Positions 50,186 through 58,594 of a stretch of DNA of 64,000 nucleotides are shown piece after piece. The stretch lies in assembly GCF_014858725.1 (NCBI RefSeq), contig NZ_AQGV01000012.1, positions 1,054,001-1,118,000 of the forward strand, in the 5' to 3' direction. How positions within the stretch are numbered: position 1 is the first letter of the stretch; each line of letters starts with the position of its first letter. Both the position numbers and the translations under genes were made by a program. Source of the stretch: Pseudoalteromonas aurantia 208. Its GTDB lineage: Bacteria; Pseudomonadota; Gammaproteobacteria; Enterobacterales; Alteromonadaceae. The notes beneath the pieces were generated by a model that was given only the letters and a program-made list of their open reading frames with translations, did no database searches and was not told where the DNA came from.

Positions 50186-53100
50186 TTGAAGCTGCCGTAA
50201 AACGCGGAACGCTAGTCACGGTTGTCGTACTGATCACGACAATATTAGGATTGATTTCTGCGCTAAATATTCCAGTACAGATGATCCCTGACTTAGAAGT
50301 ACGGACGATCACGGTGCAGACAGGATGGCCGGGTGCGACACCGCAAGACGTAGAAAAAGAAATCTTGATTGAGCAAGAACGTTATTTAAGAAGTCTGCCT
50401 AACTTAAAGCGGATGATATCGTATGCAGAAATGGGTGAGGCAACGGTAGAGTTAGAGTTTCCATTTGGTGTTGGAGTGAATGACGCGCTAATTCGCGTTA
50501 ATAATGCATTAAGCCAAGTACCCGCTTATCCTGAAAACGTTGACCAACCAAGGCTGTTTTCCAGCTCATTCTCTAATAATGCTTTCATGTATTTTTTGCT
50601 TAAACCTCAACCAGGTAATCCGTTACAACTCGACATGGATTTATTACGAGATTTTGCTGAAGATTTTATTCGCCCCCGTATGGAAAGTGTAGCGGGCGTG
50701 TCTGAGGTTCGAGTTGGAGGGGGCGCACAACGTCAGATCCAAATTAAAGTTGATGCATCACGGTTAGCGCAGCGTGGGATCAGCTTAACTGAGGTAAGAA
50801 ATGCTATTAGAACACGAAATAGAGATGCTTCGGGCGGAGATATTGAAAGTGGGCAGAGCCGCTACTTACTTCGTGTTGTTGGGCGTTTTGATAAACTTAG
50901 TGAACTAGAGAACCTCATTATTAAACGAATCGGTTCTGCTAATGTGTTACTCAAAGATGTGGCCAGTGTGTCGCTTGACCACTTTGAGACGCGCGGTATG
51001 TCTTATTCAGATGGTGAACGCACGTTAAGTTTATCGGTTAGGCGAGAAAGTGGTTCTAATGTACTAGCGATAAAAGAGCAAATGTTGCCGGTTATAGCTG
51101 AGCTTAATGCGCAACTATTAACGCAGAACGGCTTGGAACTGAAGTTGCTCAGTGATGACGTAAAGTACGTGAAAAGTTCATTGCAAAACGTCTGGACTAA
51201 CTTGGCATTAGGCGCATTATTGGCCACGCTTGTGATGTATTTCTTTTTACGCTCAGGGCGCGCGACATTAGTAGGCGTAATGGGGATACCGTTATGTACG
51301 GTTGCTGCTTTTTTTGCGTTAATGAGTTTCGGTCGTACTATTAATGTAATCTCTCTAGCTGGTGTTGCATTTGCAATCGGTATGACCGTTGATAATACTA
51401 TTGTGGTACTTGAGTCTATTGTGCAAGCAAAGCGAGAAGGACTTAGTAAGCGTTTAGCAGCAGTGAAAGGTGTGACCGAAGTTTGGCCTGCGGTATTAGC
51501 CTCAACAGCCACAACTGTGTTGGTTTTTACGCCAATACTATTTGTTGAGCAAGAAGCTGGGCAATTGTATTCTGATATTGCCATTGCTATTTCAGGGGCC
51601 ATCATTGCATCGATGCTCGTTGCATTATTTGTTGTACCAGTGGCGCTTGCACATTTTGGCAAAAAACAAGATTTAGATGAAAAACAACAGTTTGAACTTG
51701 GAACATGGTGGTTATCAATATCTAAACAGTTTATGCGTTCGCAGCGACAAGCACGTGTTATTAGCGTAGCATTCATTATTGGGATTTTAGGATTGGCTTA
51801 TACTTTGATGCCTGCCGCGGAGTACTTGCCAGAAGGAGAAGAACCGAAAGCTTTTTCAATGATGATTGCGCCGCCTAACTACAACCTATCGGAAATGGAA
51901 AAAATTGGCGGTGAGTTAAGAACCTTTTTTGATGCGCATGTTGAAGCGAATAGTGTGGCTTATGATACGGGTAAAACCACAATGCCACCACTTGAGTATT
52001 ACTCTATGTCAGTGTCTGTTGGCCGCATTTGGTTTTTAAGTGCACCGGTAGATTCAAAAAATATCAATGCGATGATGTCAGCAATTACAGCCAAGTTTAA
52101 AAGCTATGATGGTATGCGTGCATTCTCTGCTCGTGGGTCAATTATTTCAAGTAATGATGGTGGTACGCGTGCCGTTGCTGTTGATATAGCCGGTAGCGAT
52201 ATCACCGAATTATATAGTGCGGCGGAAGCGGTATATGGCGAGGCAGAGCGACTATTTGATAATCCACAAATTGACTCAGACCCTGGCTCTTTGGCGCTGG
52301 AGCAGCCCTTAATTGAAATAAAGCCGCGATGGCATAGATTAGCAGAGCTTGGGATCAGTAACAGTGATTTTGGTTATACTGTGGCAGCGATGAGTGATGG
52401 AGCATATGTTGATGAGTTCATTTTGAATGATGACAAAGTCGACATGTTCTTGTTTAGTGGTGCAGGAAACCGACAAGACTTAACTGAATTGGCTAATACA
52501 CCAATTGTTACCCCCCATGGGCAGGTTTTACCGTTAAATGCATTGGCAGATTTGATGGAGAGTAAAAATAGTAACTCTGTACGCCGTGTTGATGGAAATC
52601 GTACAGTCACGGTTTACATTATTCCGCCACGAGACGTTGCGTTAGAAACTGCAGAAGAAATTGTACGCCAACAGTTACTGCCAAATTTGTGGCAGCAAGG
52701 TAAAATTGCACAAGGTATTAAGCTCAATATTAGTGGTGCAGCTGACCAACTTGAGGCAACTAAATCCGCGTTGTCAGGCAATTTTGTGATTGCATTGGTT
52801 TTAAGTTATTTGCTGCTTGTGGCTATATTTACACATTGGCGTTATCCTCTGTTTATTTTAGCAACGGTACCGCTTGGTATGGCAGGTGGTTTGCTAGGGC
52901 TGGTTACTGTTAATGGGATCAATAGTATGCTGACAGGGCTCGGTATCGCTGCTTTTCACCAACCGTTTGATATGATCACTATGCTAGGTTTTCTCATTTT
53001 ATTGGGTACGGTGGTAAACAATCCGATTCTTATTGTAGATCAAACTCGACGCTTCATTATAGATAAGGCTATGCCTGTCCGTGAAGCTGTTGAACAAGCA

Positions 53101-53310
53101 GTGGCTAAGCGTTTAAGACCTATCTTGATGTCAACAGCAACAACGATATTTGGGTTAGCACCTTTGGTACTTATTCCAGGTGAAGGTACTGAACTTTATA
53201 GAGGTGTAGGGGTGATTGTGCTCAGTGGTATATTGGTTTCAACAGTATTAAGCTTGACCTTTTTACCAGCGTTACTTGTCGCGGTTATTAACCAGAGTGA
53301 ACGAAAATAA
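50182..53310 (+). CDS. RND-family efflux permease (second system)
   Basis: The 1042-residue proton-driven exporter has the first helix GTLVTVVVLITTILGLISAL, a porter domain beginning TVQTGWPGATPQDVEKEI, a helix-4 aspartate pair region (GVAFAIGMTVDNTIVVLESI), and a second-half helix (MLGFLILLGTVVNNPILIVD) followed by LRPILMSTATTIFGLAPLVL. It is only distantly similar to the permease at 43251, so the two systems are not a tandem duplicate. A hairpin terminator follows within 35 bases. Confidence 0.94.
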   Translation: MIEAAVKRGTLVTVVVLITTILGLISALNIPVQMIPDLEVRTITVQTGWPGATPQDVEKEILIEQERYLRSLPNLKRMISYAEMGEATVELEFPFGVGVNDALIRVNNALSQVPAYPENVDQPRLFSSSFSNNAFMYFLLKPQPGNPLQLDMDLLRDFAEDFIRPRMESVAGVSEVRVGGGAQRQIQIKVDASRLAQRGISLTEVRNAIRTRNRDASGGDIESGQSRYLLRVVGRFDKLSELENLIIKRIGSANVLLKDVASVSLDHFETRGMSYSDGERTLSLSVRRESGSNVLAIKEQMLPVIAELNAQLLTQNGLELKLLSDDVKYVKSSLQNVWTNLALGALLATLVMYFFLRSGRATLVGVMGIPLCTVAAFFALMSFGRTINVISLAGVAFAIGMTVDNTIVVLESIVQAKREGLSKRLAAVKGVTEVWPAVLASTATTVLVFTPILFVEQEAGQLYSDIAIAISGAIIASMLVALFVVPVALAHFGKKQDLDEKQQFELGTWWLSISKQFMRSQRQARVISVAFIIGILGLAYTLMPAAEYLPEGEEPKAFSMMIAPPNYNLSEMEKIGGELRTFFDAHVEANSVAYDTGKTTMPPLEYYSMSVSVGRIWFLSAPVDSKNINAMMSAITAKFKSYDGMRAFSARGSIISSNDGGTRAVAVDIAGSDITELYSAAEAVYGEAERLFDNPQIDSDPGSLALEQPLIEIKPRWHRLAELGISNSDFGYTVAAMSDGAYVDEFILNDDKVDMFLFSGAGNRQDLTELANTPIVTPHGQVLPLNALADLMESKNSNSVRRVDGNRTVTVYIIPPRDVALETAEEIVRQQLLPNLWQQGKIAQGIKLNISGAADQLEATKSALSGNFVIALVLSYLLLVAIFTHWRYPLFILATVPLGMAGGLLGLVTVNGINSMLTGLGIAAFHQPFDMITMLGFLILLGTVVNNPILIVDQTRRFIIDKAMPVREAVEQAVAKRLRPILMSTATTIFGLAPLVLIPGEGTELYRGVGVIVLSGILVSTVLSLTFLPALLVAVINQSERK

Positions 53311-53344
53311 CGCTGCATAATCGTTTGATAGGCGTCACTGTAAG

Positions 53345-53371
53345 ACGACCATGTAAGTATTACATGGTCGT
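53345..53371 (+). terminator. Terminator after the second RND operon
   Basis: A perfect 12-bp stem (ACGACCATGTAA/TTACATGGTCGT) with a 3-base loop, then TTTGGTT. It lies 34 bases after the permease stop. Confidence 0.75.
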
Positions 53372-53415
53372 TTGGTTATTAATATAAATATTGAATTATC
53401 TTATGAAAGGCGTGT

Positions 53416-53574
53416 TTATTTTTTCGCTATCACCCAAACCGCATGAATAATGCCGGGTACATAACCAAATAGGGTGAGTAAAATATTCAACCAAAAAGCC
53501 CCTCCCAAACCGACCTGTAAAAACACCCCTAAAGGCGGCAGCAATATCGCAATTATTATTCGTAATAAATCCAT
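53416..53574 (-). CDS. yqaE: YqaE/Pmp3-family small membrane protein
   Basis: The 52-residue proteolipid is made of two membrane helices. It reads MDLLRIIIAILLPPLGVFLQ, then VGLGGAFWLNILLTLFGYVP, then GIIHAVWVI, a full match to the Pmp3/YqaE pattern including PPLGVF and GYVPGIIHA. Family members are stress-induced membrane peptides that influence membrane potential in yeast and plants; bacterial roles are unclear. GTGGG precedes the ATG. Only 26 bases separate the start from a MITE copy, and a second copy lies beyond, so its promoter lies within or beyond the repeats. Confidence 0.92.
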   Translation of the reverse strand: MDLLRIIIAILLPPLGVFLQVGLGGAFWLNILLTLFGYVPGIIHAVWVIAKK

Positions 53575-53600
53575 AGTTCACCCACTTACTGGTTATAGTT

Positions 53601-53793
53601 AACCTCAGCTCTGGATAAGCGAATTTGCCCAATAAAGCTATTTTTCTCACTCTCGGCGTTGCTTTCATTTGTAATAGCCCGCTACTACTGCATAAAAGCG
53701 CCTTGATATTGAATAAAATATCATCATTGGATTGTACGTAAGTTTGTTTACAAAATATTTCCTATTCCAAAACCCTTATCCAAACCTGAGGTT
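53601..53793 (+). repeat. MITE-like repeat, copy B (193 bp)
   Basis: Full-length copy with ends AACCTCAG and CTGAGGTT and flanked on both sides by AGTT, an apparent 4-bp target duplication. It differs from copy C at only a few positions (for example GCTACTACTGC instead of GCTATTACTGC). It lies just upstream of yqaE. No coding capacity beyond chance frames. Confidence 0.93.
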
Positions 53794-53858
53794 AGTTAGT
53801 TTTCTTAACTAGGTATAGCAGAGATTGTTACATACGCGACTAAGTCGTCTTATTAATT

Positions 53859-54051
53859 AACCTCAGCTCTGGATAAGCGAATTTGCCCAATAAAGCTATT
53901 TTTCTCACTCTCGGCGTTGCTTTCATTTGTAATAGCCCGCTATTACTGCATAAAAGCGCCTTGATATTGAACAAAATATCATCATTGGATTGTACGTAAG
54001 TTTGTTTATAAAACATCTTCTATTCCAAAACCCTTATCCAAACCTGAGGTT
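53859..54051 (+). repeat. MITE-like repeat, copy C (193 bp)
   Basis: Direct repeat of copy B, 65 bp downstream of it. Flanks are AATT and AGTT. Same internal palindrome (GTAATAGC/GCTATTAC) and terminal inverted repeats. Confidence 0.93.
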
Positions 54052-54171
54052 AGTTAAACGCGTAGCCTAGTTTTAGATACGAAGACTTTGCTAATCTCCT
54101 GTAGTGGGTTTAAACCTTTCTTTAAATCACAGCGTCTAAGAGGAGGCATTTAACAATTAGGTAGGGAAATT

Positions 54172-54939
54172 ATGAAAACGATAAGTGGGCTCTTAATTGC
54201 GTGGATATTGGCGTGTTATGTGGGAGAGGTGGTTGCAGTAGAGCAAAAGAAAGTGCTGGTCATGGTATCGAATACTTTAGATATGGGGGATCCAGAAAAA
54301 CATGATGCACGGAATAATTTATGGGAGGTCGCGCCTCCACACCATGTTTTCATGAGTCATGGGTATTCTGTTGACTTTGTTTCACCCAATGGCGGAAAGG
54401 CTGAATTTATGATGAACCCCGTTGGGATCAGCAGCTATACAATTAAATATGAAGGGTTTGCTGATAAAACACAGCGAACTTTAAAACCTAAACAGCTAGA
54501 CTTAAGTCAATATTGGGGCGTATTTATTGGAGGAGGTTATGGTCCCTTATTTGATATTGCTAACAATAAAAGTATGCAAACCATCATTGCTGCTGTGTAT
54601 CAAGCTGGAGGAATTATTGGATCAAGTGGCCATGGCGCTGGAGCATTTGCCAATGTGATTTTACCGAGTGGCGCATACTTAGTGCAAGGAAAGAAAGTAG
54701 CCGGTTTTCCTGACTCAACAGAAAAATCAAAGTCATGGGCGAAGCAGGGCACTTTGTTACCATTTTTGGTAGAAAGCCAGTTAAACAAAAATGGCGCAAA
54801 AGCACAAAATAAAGAACTATTGGTTGATAAGCATGAGGTTATTGTTGACCAAAGAATTGTCAGTACTATGTTCTTACCGTCAGCGGCACTAGTGGCAAAA
54901 GAGATGATTAGGTTACGAGAATTGGGTAGTAAGCATTGA
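54172..54939 (+). CDS. Exported DJ-1/PfpI-like protein lacking the nucleophilic cysteine
   Basis: The 255-residue product has a signal peptide (about residues 1-23, ending near VVAVEQ). A DJ-1/PfpI (Hsp31-like) domain follows: KVLVMVSNTLDMG, FVSPNGGKAEFMMNP, and GVFIGGGYGPLFDIANN. At the nucleophile elbow, where the family has a Cys before His-Gly, this protein reads GSSGHGAGA: residue 153 is Gly (GGC) followed by H154. One base (TGC to GGC) would account for the change. It may be a pseudoenzyme or a binding protein. It is near a PhyH oxygenase and a RiPP precursor, with about 100 bases between genes. Confidence 0.85.
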   Translation: MKTISGLLIAWILACYVGEVVAVEQKKVLVMVSNTLDMGDPEKHDARNNLWEVAPPHHVFMSHGYSVDFVSPNGGKAEFMMNPVGISSYTIKYEGFADKTQRTLKPKQLDLSQYWGVFIGGGYGPLFDIANNKSMQTIIAAVYQAGGIIGSSGHGAGAFANVILPSGAYLVQGKKVAGFPDSTEKSKSWAKQGTLLPFLVESQLNKNGAKAQNKELLVDKHEVIVDQRIVSTMFLPSAALVAKEMIRLRELGSKH

Positions 54940-55046
54940 TATATTTGATAAAGATTTAATCATTATAAATTAATGATTGAAATTTATTCGAAGGGAGTAA
55001 TGTTCAGTGCAAATCGGGTGCAACATATTATTAGAAAGGTGTGGAC

Positions 55047-55802
55047 GTGACGTTAGAGTTTGAAAAAAGTGGTTTTGCTGTGATTAGAAATGCGCTGACT
55101 GCCAAGGAGTTAGCGCCAATTAAGGAAGCTACGCAGTACTACCATAAATTATGGAAGAAAAAAAACGACGAAGCATATAAAAATGGAGCGATAAATTCCG
55201 CTTATTTAACTCATCAAGCGCATTTACCTGAGGGCAAGCGTGCACTACTTTTTAATGTGATTGGGTCTCATAAATTGCGTCATATCATTGATGATACACT
55301 TGGACCTGATGCGGCATTTATGAATACTCAGCTATTTTTCGATCCTTTGAATCCCAATCAAGCAAATTATTGGCATAGAGACTCACAATATCATCTAACA
55401 ATTGAAGAGCAAAAATTGGCGCTAACAGGCCCTAATGTTGTGCATTATAGAGTGGCTTTGACAGATGACCCCAGCGTAGAGCTAGTACCGGAAACCCATA
55501 AACGTTGGGACCGTAATGACGAGCTAGATATTAGGTTGCAAAACAATGGTCATACAAACGATGAAGACATAGAAGGTGCAGTTAAAATTTCTTTAAAGGC
55601 CGGAGATATACTGGTTTTTTCCGCTAACATGATCCATCGGGGTCTTTATGGCAAAAATCGGTTTGCCTTAGATATACTGTTATGTGATCCAGATCCCATG
55701 TTCGAGAAATATATAAGCCGAGATATTTTGCCTAGTGAACTAACGTTAAAAGAACTCGAAAATCCATCACTTTTTGTAAATACGAATGTGTTTATTTCAT
55801 AA
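55047..55802 (+). CDS. Phytanoyl-CoA dioxygenase-family (PhyH) 2OG-Fe(II) oxygenase
   Basis: The 251-residue non-heme iron oxygenase has iron ligands visible as H110-x-D112 (YWHRDSQ) and H197 (MIHRGLYGKNRF), with a following arginine for 2-oxoglutarate. The N-terminal FEKSGFAVIRNALTAKEL is typical of PhyH proteins. The GTG at 55047 is chosen since AAAGGTG lies just upstream at workable spacing; a GTG at 55041 is too close to it. Family members hydroxylate many small molecules and some peptides. The gene 95 bases downstream encodes a likely RiPP precursor, so a tailoring role is possible but unproven. Confidence 0.85.
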   Translation: MTLEFEKSGFAVIRNALTAKELAPIKEATQYYHKLWKKKNDEAYKNGAINSAYLTHQAHLPEGKRALLFNVIGSHKLRHIIDDTLGPDAAFMNTQLFFDPLNPNQANYWHRDSQYHLTIEEQKLALTGPNVVHYRVALTDDPSVELVPETHKRWDRNDELDIRLQNNGHTNDEDIEGAVKISLKAGDILVFSANMIHRGLYGKNRFALDILLCDPDPMFEKYISRDILPSELTLKELENPSLFVNTNVFIS

Positions 55803-55897
55803 CGCACTCGAGTCCACCTAGTAGGAACTGTCTAGGTTGTTATTTAACCTACGACACTATAGGATGGTAGTGCAATAATAAATAAAAGGATATTGTT

Positions 55898-56062
55898 ATG
55901 AAATTAAAATTAAAATTAAAAAAATCTAAACTAAAATTGCTTGATAAGAAGTTAGACTTAGCATCAGAAAATACGCCACAAGTAGCGGGCGGCCGTCTTT
56001 ATCCCAATACATTTGGACCACTGAGTGAGTGTCGATGCCCAACAGGCTGGCTTTGTCCATAG
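55898..56062 (+). CDS. Putative RiPP precursor peptide (lanthipeptide-like, double-glycine leader)
   Basis: The 54-residue peptide begins MKLKLKLKKSKLKLLD, a basic Lys/Leu-alternating leader. It then has an acidic stretch and TPQVAGG, a double-glycine cleavage motif at residues 26-32. The 22-residue core that follows is unlike the leader: it holds Cys45, Cys47 and Cys53, Ser43, Thr38 and Thr49, and ends CRCPTGWLCP. The leader resembles short peptides I recall annotated as class I lanthipeptides in marine gammaproteobacteria. AAAGGA lies eight bases before the ATG, and a strong terminator follows 28 bases after the stop. No LanB, LanC, LanM or peptidase-transporter gene is in the window, so the modifying enzymes would be elsewhere, unless the PhyH oxygenase upstream takes part. 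Confidence 0.78.
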   Translation: MKLKLKLKKSKLKLLDKKLDLASENTPQVAGGRLYPNTFGPLSECRCPTGWLCP

Positions 56063-56090
56063 TGGTTGGTTGAGATACTAAAAGATAGCT

Positions 56091-56127
56091 AAAATAAAAA
56101 ACCCTGCCGAGCAGGGTTTTTTATTTT
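56091..56127. terminator. Bidirectional terminator between the RiPP precursor and asnS
   Basis: A perfect 17-bp stem (AAAATAAAAAACCCTGC and complement) with a 3-base loop. A/T runs on each arm make it a terminator for both convergent genes. Confidence 0.93.
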
Positions 56128-56156
56128 GTACGTGTCACTGGCTATTGAGCATGACC

Positions 56157-57554
56157 TTAGTACGTTGCGCTGCCTTTGGTACGTGGGAAAGCGATAACAT
56201 CACGGACATTACCCATACCGGTAACATATGCAACTAAACGCTCAAAGCCAAGTCCAAAACCTGAATGTGGCACTGAGCCATACTTACGAAGATCGCGATA
56301 CCAGCTGTAATCTTCTTTATTTAGTCCCATTTCTTCTAAACGTGCATCAAGAACATCTAACCGTTCTTCACGTTGAGAACCACCAATAATTTCACCAATA
56401 CCTGGGGCGACTACATCCATGGCTGCGACTGTTTTACCATCTTCGTTTTGACGCATGTAGAATGCTTTAATGTCACGTGGGTAGTTTTTAATGACAACTG
56501 GTGACTTAAAGTGTTCCTCAGCCAAATAACGCTCATGCTCAGATTGTAAATCAACGCCCCATTTAACTGGGAATTCAAACTTTTTACCACATTGCTCTAA
56601 AATGGTAATTGCGTCGGTATAATCAACTTGTGCAAAGTCTTTTTCTACAAACTCTTCAAGGCGCGAGATTGCGGTTTTTTCGATTCGTTGAGCGAAAAAC
56701 TCCATATCATCACGGCGTTCTGTTAATACAGCATTGAATACATATTTCAGCATGCTTTCAGCAAGGTTTGCTACGTCATCTAAGTCAGCAAATGCTACTT
56801 CTGGTTCAACCATCCAAAATTCAGCTAGGTGACGAGATGTATTTGAATTCTCAGCTCTAAAAGTTGGACCAAAGGTGTAAATTTTCGACATTGCACTGGC
56901 GTATGTTTCGCCATTTAGCTGACCAGAAACCGTTAAGAATGCTTCTTTACCGAAGAAATCTTCACTGTAATCTACATCGCCTTTATCAGTACGAGGCAAG
57001 TTATTCATATCCAGTGTTGAAACACGGAACATCTCACCCGCACCTTCACAGTCACTTGCTGTGATGATTGGTGTGCTGATCCACATGTAACCTTGTTCGT
57101 GAAAGAAGCGATGTAATGCTTGTGATAAACAGTTACGAACACGTGTAACCGCGCCTATTACGTTAGTACGAGGTCGTAAATGAGCATGTTCGCGCAAGTA
57201 TTCAATACTGTGACGCTTTGCAGACATTGGGTATGTATCTGGGTTTTCTACCCAACCAAGTACTTCAACTGAGTTTGCTTGAATTTCGTACGATTGACCA
57301 GTACCTTCAGATTGTACAAGCACACCCGTTACTTTCACAGAGCAACCCGCGGTTAAACTCGTAACTTCGTCATAATTATTGAGCGAATTAGGTACGACAG
57401 CTTGAATAGGGTCAAAACAAGAACCGTCATGAACGGCTAAGAAAGAAATACCTGCTTTTGAATCGCGGCGTGTACGGATCCAACCTTTAATTGTTACTTG
57501 GCTGTCTACCGCAACGGTGCCTTTTAGTAGCTCCGTTATCGCTATGTGGCTCAT
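56157..57554 (-). CDS. asnS: Asparaginyl-tRNA synthetase
   Basis: This class IIb synthetase charges tRNA-Asn. The 465-residue product has an N-terminal OB-fold anticodon-binding domain ([20 protein letters not shown]) and a catalytic core with motif 2 ([20 protein letters not shown]) and motif 3 ([20 protein letters not shown]) near the end. The ATG at 57554 has GGAG upstream at good spacing. A GTG two codons earlier is in frame but sits inside that site. Full length, single gene. Confidence 0.96.
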   Translation of the reverse strand: MSHIAITELLKGTVAVDSQVTIKGWIRTRRDSKAGISFLAVHDGSCFDPIQAVVPNSLNNYDEVTSLTAGCSVKVTGVLVQSEGTGQSYEIQANSVEVLGWVENPDTYPMSAKRHSIEYLREHAHLRPRTNVIGAVTRVRNCLSQALHRFFHEQGYMWISTPIITASDCEGAGEMFRVSTLDMNNLPRTDKGDVDYSEDFFGKEAFLTVSGQLNGETYASAMSKIYTFGPTFRAENSNTSRHLAEFWMVEPEVAFADLDDVANLAESMLKYVFNAVLTERRDDMEFFAQRIEKTAISRLEEFVEKDFAQVDYTDAITILEQCGKKFEFPVKWGVDLQSEHERYLAEEHFKSPVVIKNYPRDIKAFYMRQNEDGKTVAAMDVVAPGIGEIIGGSQREERLDVLDARLEEMGLNKEDYSWYRDLRKYGSVPHSGFGLGFERLVAYVTGMGNVRDVIAFPRTKGSATY

Positions 57555-57861
57555 CTTCACTCCAATGATATAAGTTACCTAAATTAATCGAGTGTACCTA
57601 CGGTCATTCGTAGGCACAAGAACCGTATCTTACCTTTGATACGGCAATAAAAAAACCGCCTGAGGCAACTCTTTTACATCTAGTCCCAAATTTATTGAAA
57701 TTAACGACAGTTTTACATTTTTTTCGAGTGTAATTTGTTCGCTTTAGGATAATTGCTTTATGAGTCAGCTATAGTTCATGATTCTTCTAAAGATTTATGG
57801 CATTATAACCGTATTAAGACTCACTTTATTTGCTTAAGAGCATAGGTAATAACAATTGTCG

Positions 57862-58296
57862 ATGAAACAAGTTTTTATCCTGAGAGGGTTGCCGGGAAGC
57901 GGTAAAAGTCACTACGCTGAGTCTCTATCAGATGAGATGGTTGGGGGTGACGAGAGCCAGTTTTTTATCTGTTCAACCGATGACTACTTTTATAATGAAG
58001 AAGGTGAATACCACTTTCAAAAGTTCAAATTGCCCCAGTTTCATAATTTAAACTTGGCGCGCTTTATTAATGCGTTGGCAGAAGGGATCCCACTGATTAT
58101 TCTCGATAACACCAACATTCGTAAATGGGAGTTCGTGGCTTATAGCACTGCAGCGACGGCAATGGGCTATCAAGTAAAAGAGGTCATTGTTGGAGAAGTG
58201 AAAGATAAATCACTGCAACACCTGTATGCAAAGCGAAATACCCATGGCGTGGCGTTAAAAACCATTAGTAAAATGGCATATATGTTTGAGTGGTAG
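57862..58296 (+). CDS. Small P-loop ATPase/kinase-like protein (NEDD4BP2-like)
   Basis: The 144-residue product has Walker A LRGLPGSGKSHYAE at about residues 7-20, a DDYF motif near 40, and IILDNTNIRKWE near 80. This is the pattern of AAA_33/zeta-toxin-like P-loop kinases related to polynucleotide kinase and the NEDD4-binding protein 2 N-domain. No antitoxin gene is adjacent. The ATG at 57862 is chosen on family start; an in-frame TTG at 57856 sits at better spacing from an AGG. Substrate unknown. A terminator follows. Confidence 0.85.
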   Translation: MKQVFILRGLPGSGKSHYAESLSDEMVGGDESQFFICSTDDYFYNEEGEYHFQKFKLPQFHNLNLARFINALAEGIPLIILDNTNIRKWEFVAYSTAATAMGYQVKEVIVGEVKDKSLQHLYAKRNTHGVALKTISKMAYMFEW

Positions 58297-58324
58297 TGTT
58301 GCGATTTCATATAGTGTGTTCATT

Positions 58325-58348
58325 AAGCCGACCTTGTAGAGTCGGCTT
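58325..58348 (+). terminator. Terminator after the P-loop ATPase gene
   Basis: An 8-bp stem AAGCCGAC/GTCGGCTT with an 8-base loop, then TGCTTT. It lies 28 bases after the stop. Confidence 0.7.
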
Positions 58349-58423
58349 TGCTTTAGGTGCTTTGCATACGAGTGAACATGCAGATCAAGTGTGAGTATTT
58401 TCAATTTAGCAGCTTAAGTACAT

Positions 58424-58579
58424 AACCTCAGGTTTGGACAAGGGTTTTGGAATAGGAAATATTTTGTTCAATATCAATGCGCTTTTATGCAGTAATAGCG
58501 GGCTATTACAAATGAAAGCAACGCTGAGAGTGAGAAAAATAGCTTTATTGGGCAAATTCGCCTATCCAGAGCTGAGGTT
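58424..58579 (-). repeat. MITE-like repeat, copy D (inverted, 156 bp, internally deleted)
   Basis: Inverted relative to copies A-C, flanked on both sides by ACAT (apparent 4-bp target duplication). It lacks about 37 bp that the others have. The missing segment in the other copies lies between two copies of ATATTTTG, one of which remains here. It ends 15 bp past the stop of the minus-strand gene at 58595. Confidence 0.92.
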
Positions 58580-58594
58580 ACATAAAAAAATAGC

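Noticed and set aside
51003-51776. A 257-codon minus-strand frame inside the second RND permease gene
   Set aside because: It is antisense to a certain RND permease and its product looks like no known family.
53396-53668. A 90-codon minus-strand frame across MITE B into the yqaE region
   Set aside because: It reads the repeat and then a shifted frame of yqaE. The 52-residue YqaE frame explains this DNA far better.
57590-57700. Hairpins upstream of asnS (CTACGGTCATTCGTAG and CCGTATC...GATACGG) as a T-box or attenuator
   Set aside because: T-boxes are rare in gammaproteobacteria and no specifier or T-box core is visible. The hairpins are short and without a T-run in the asnS direction.
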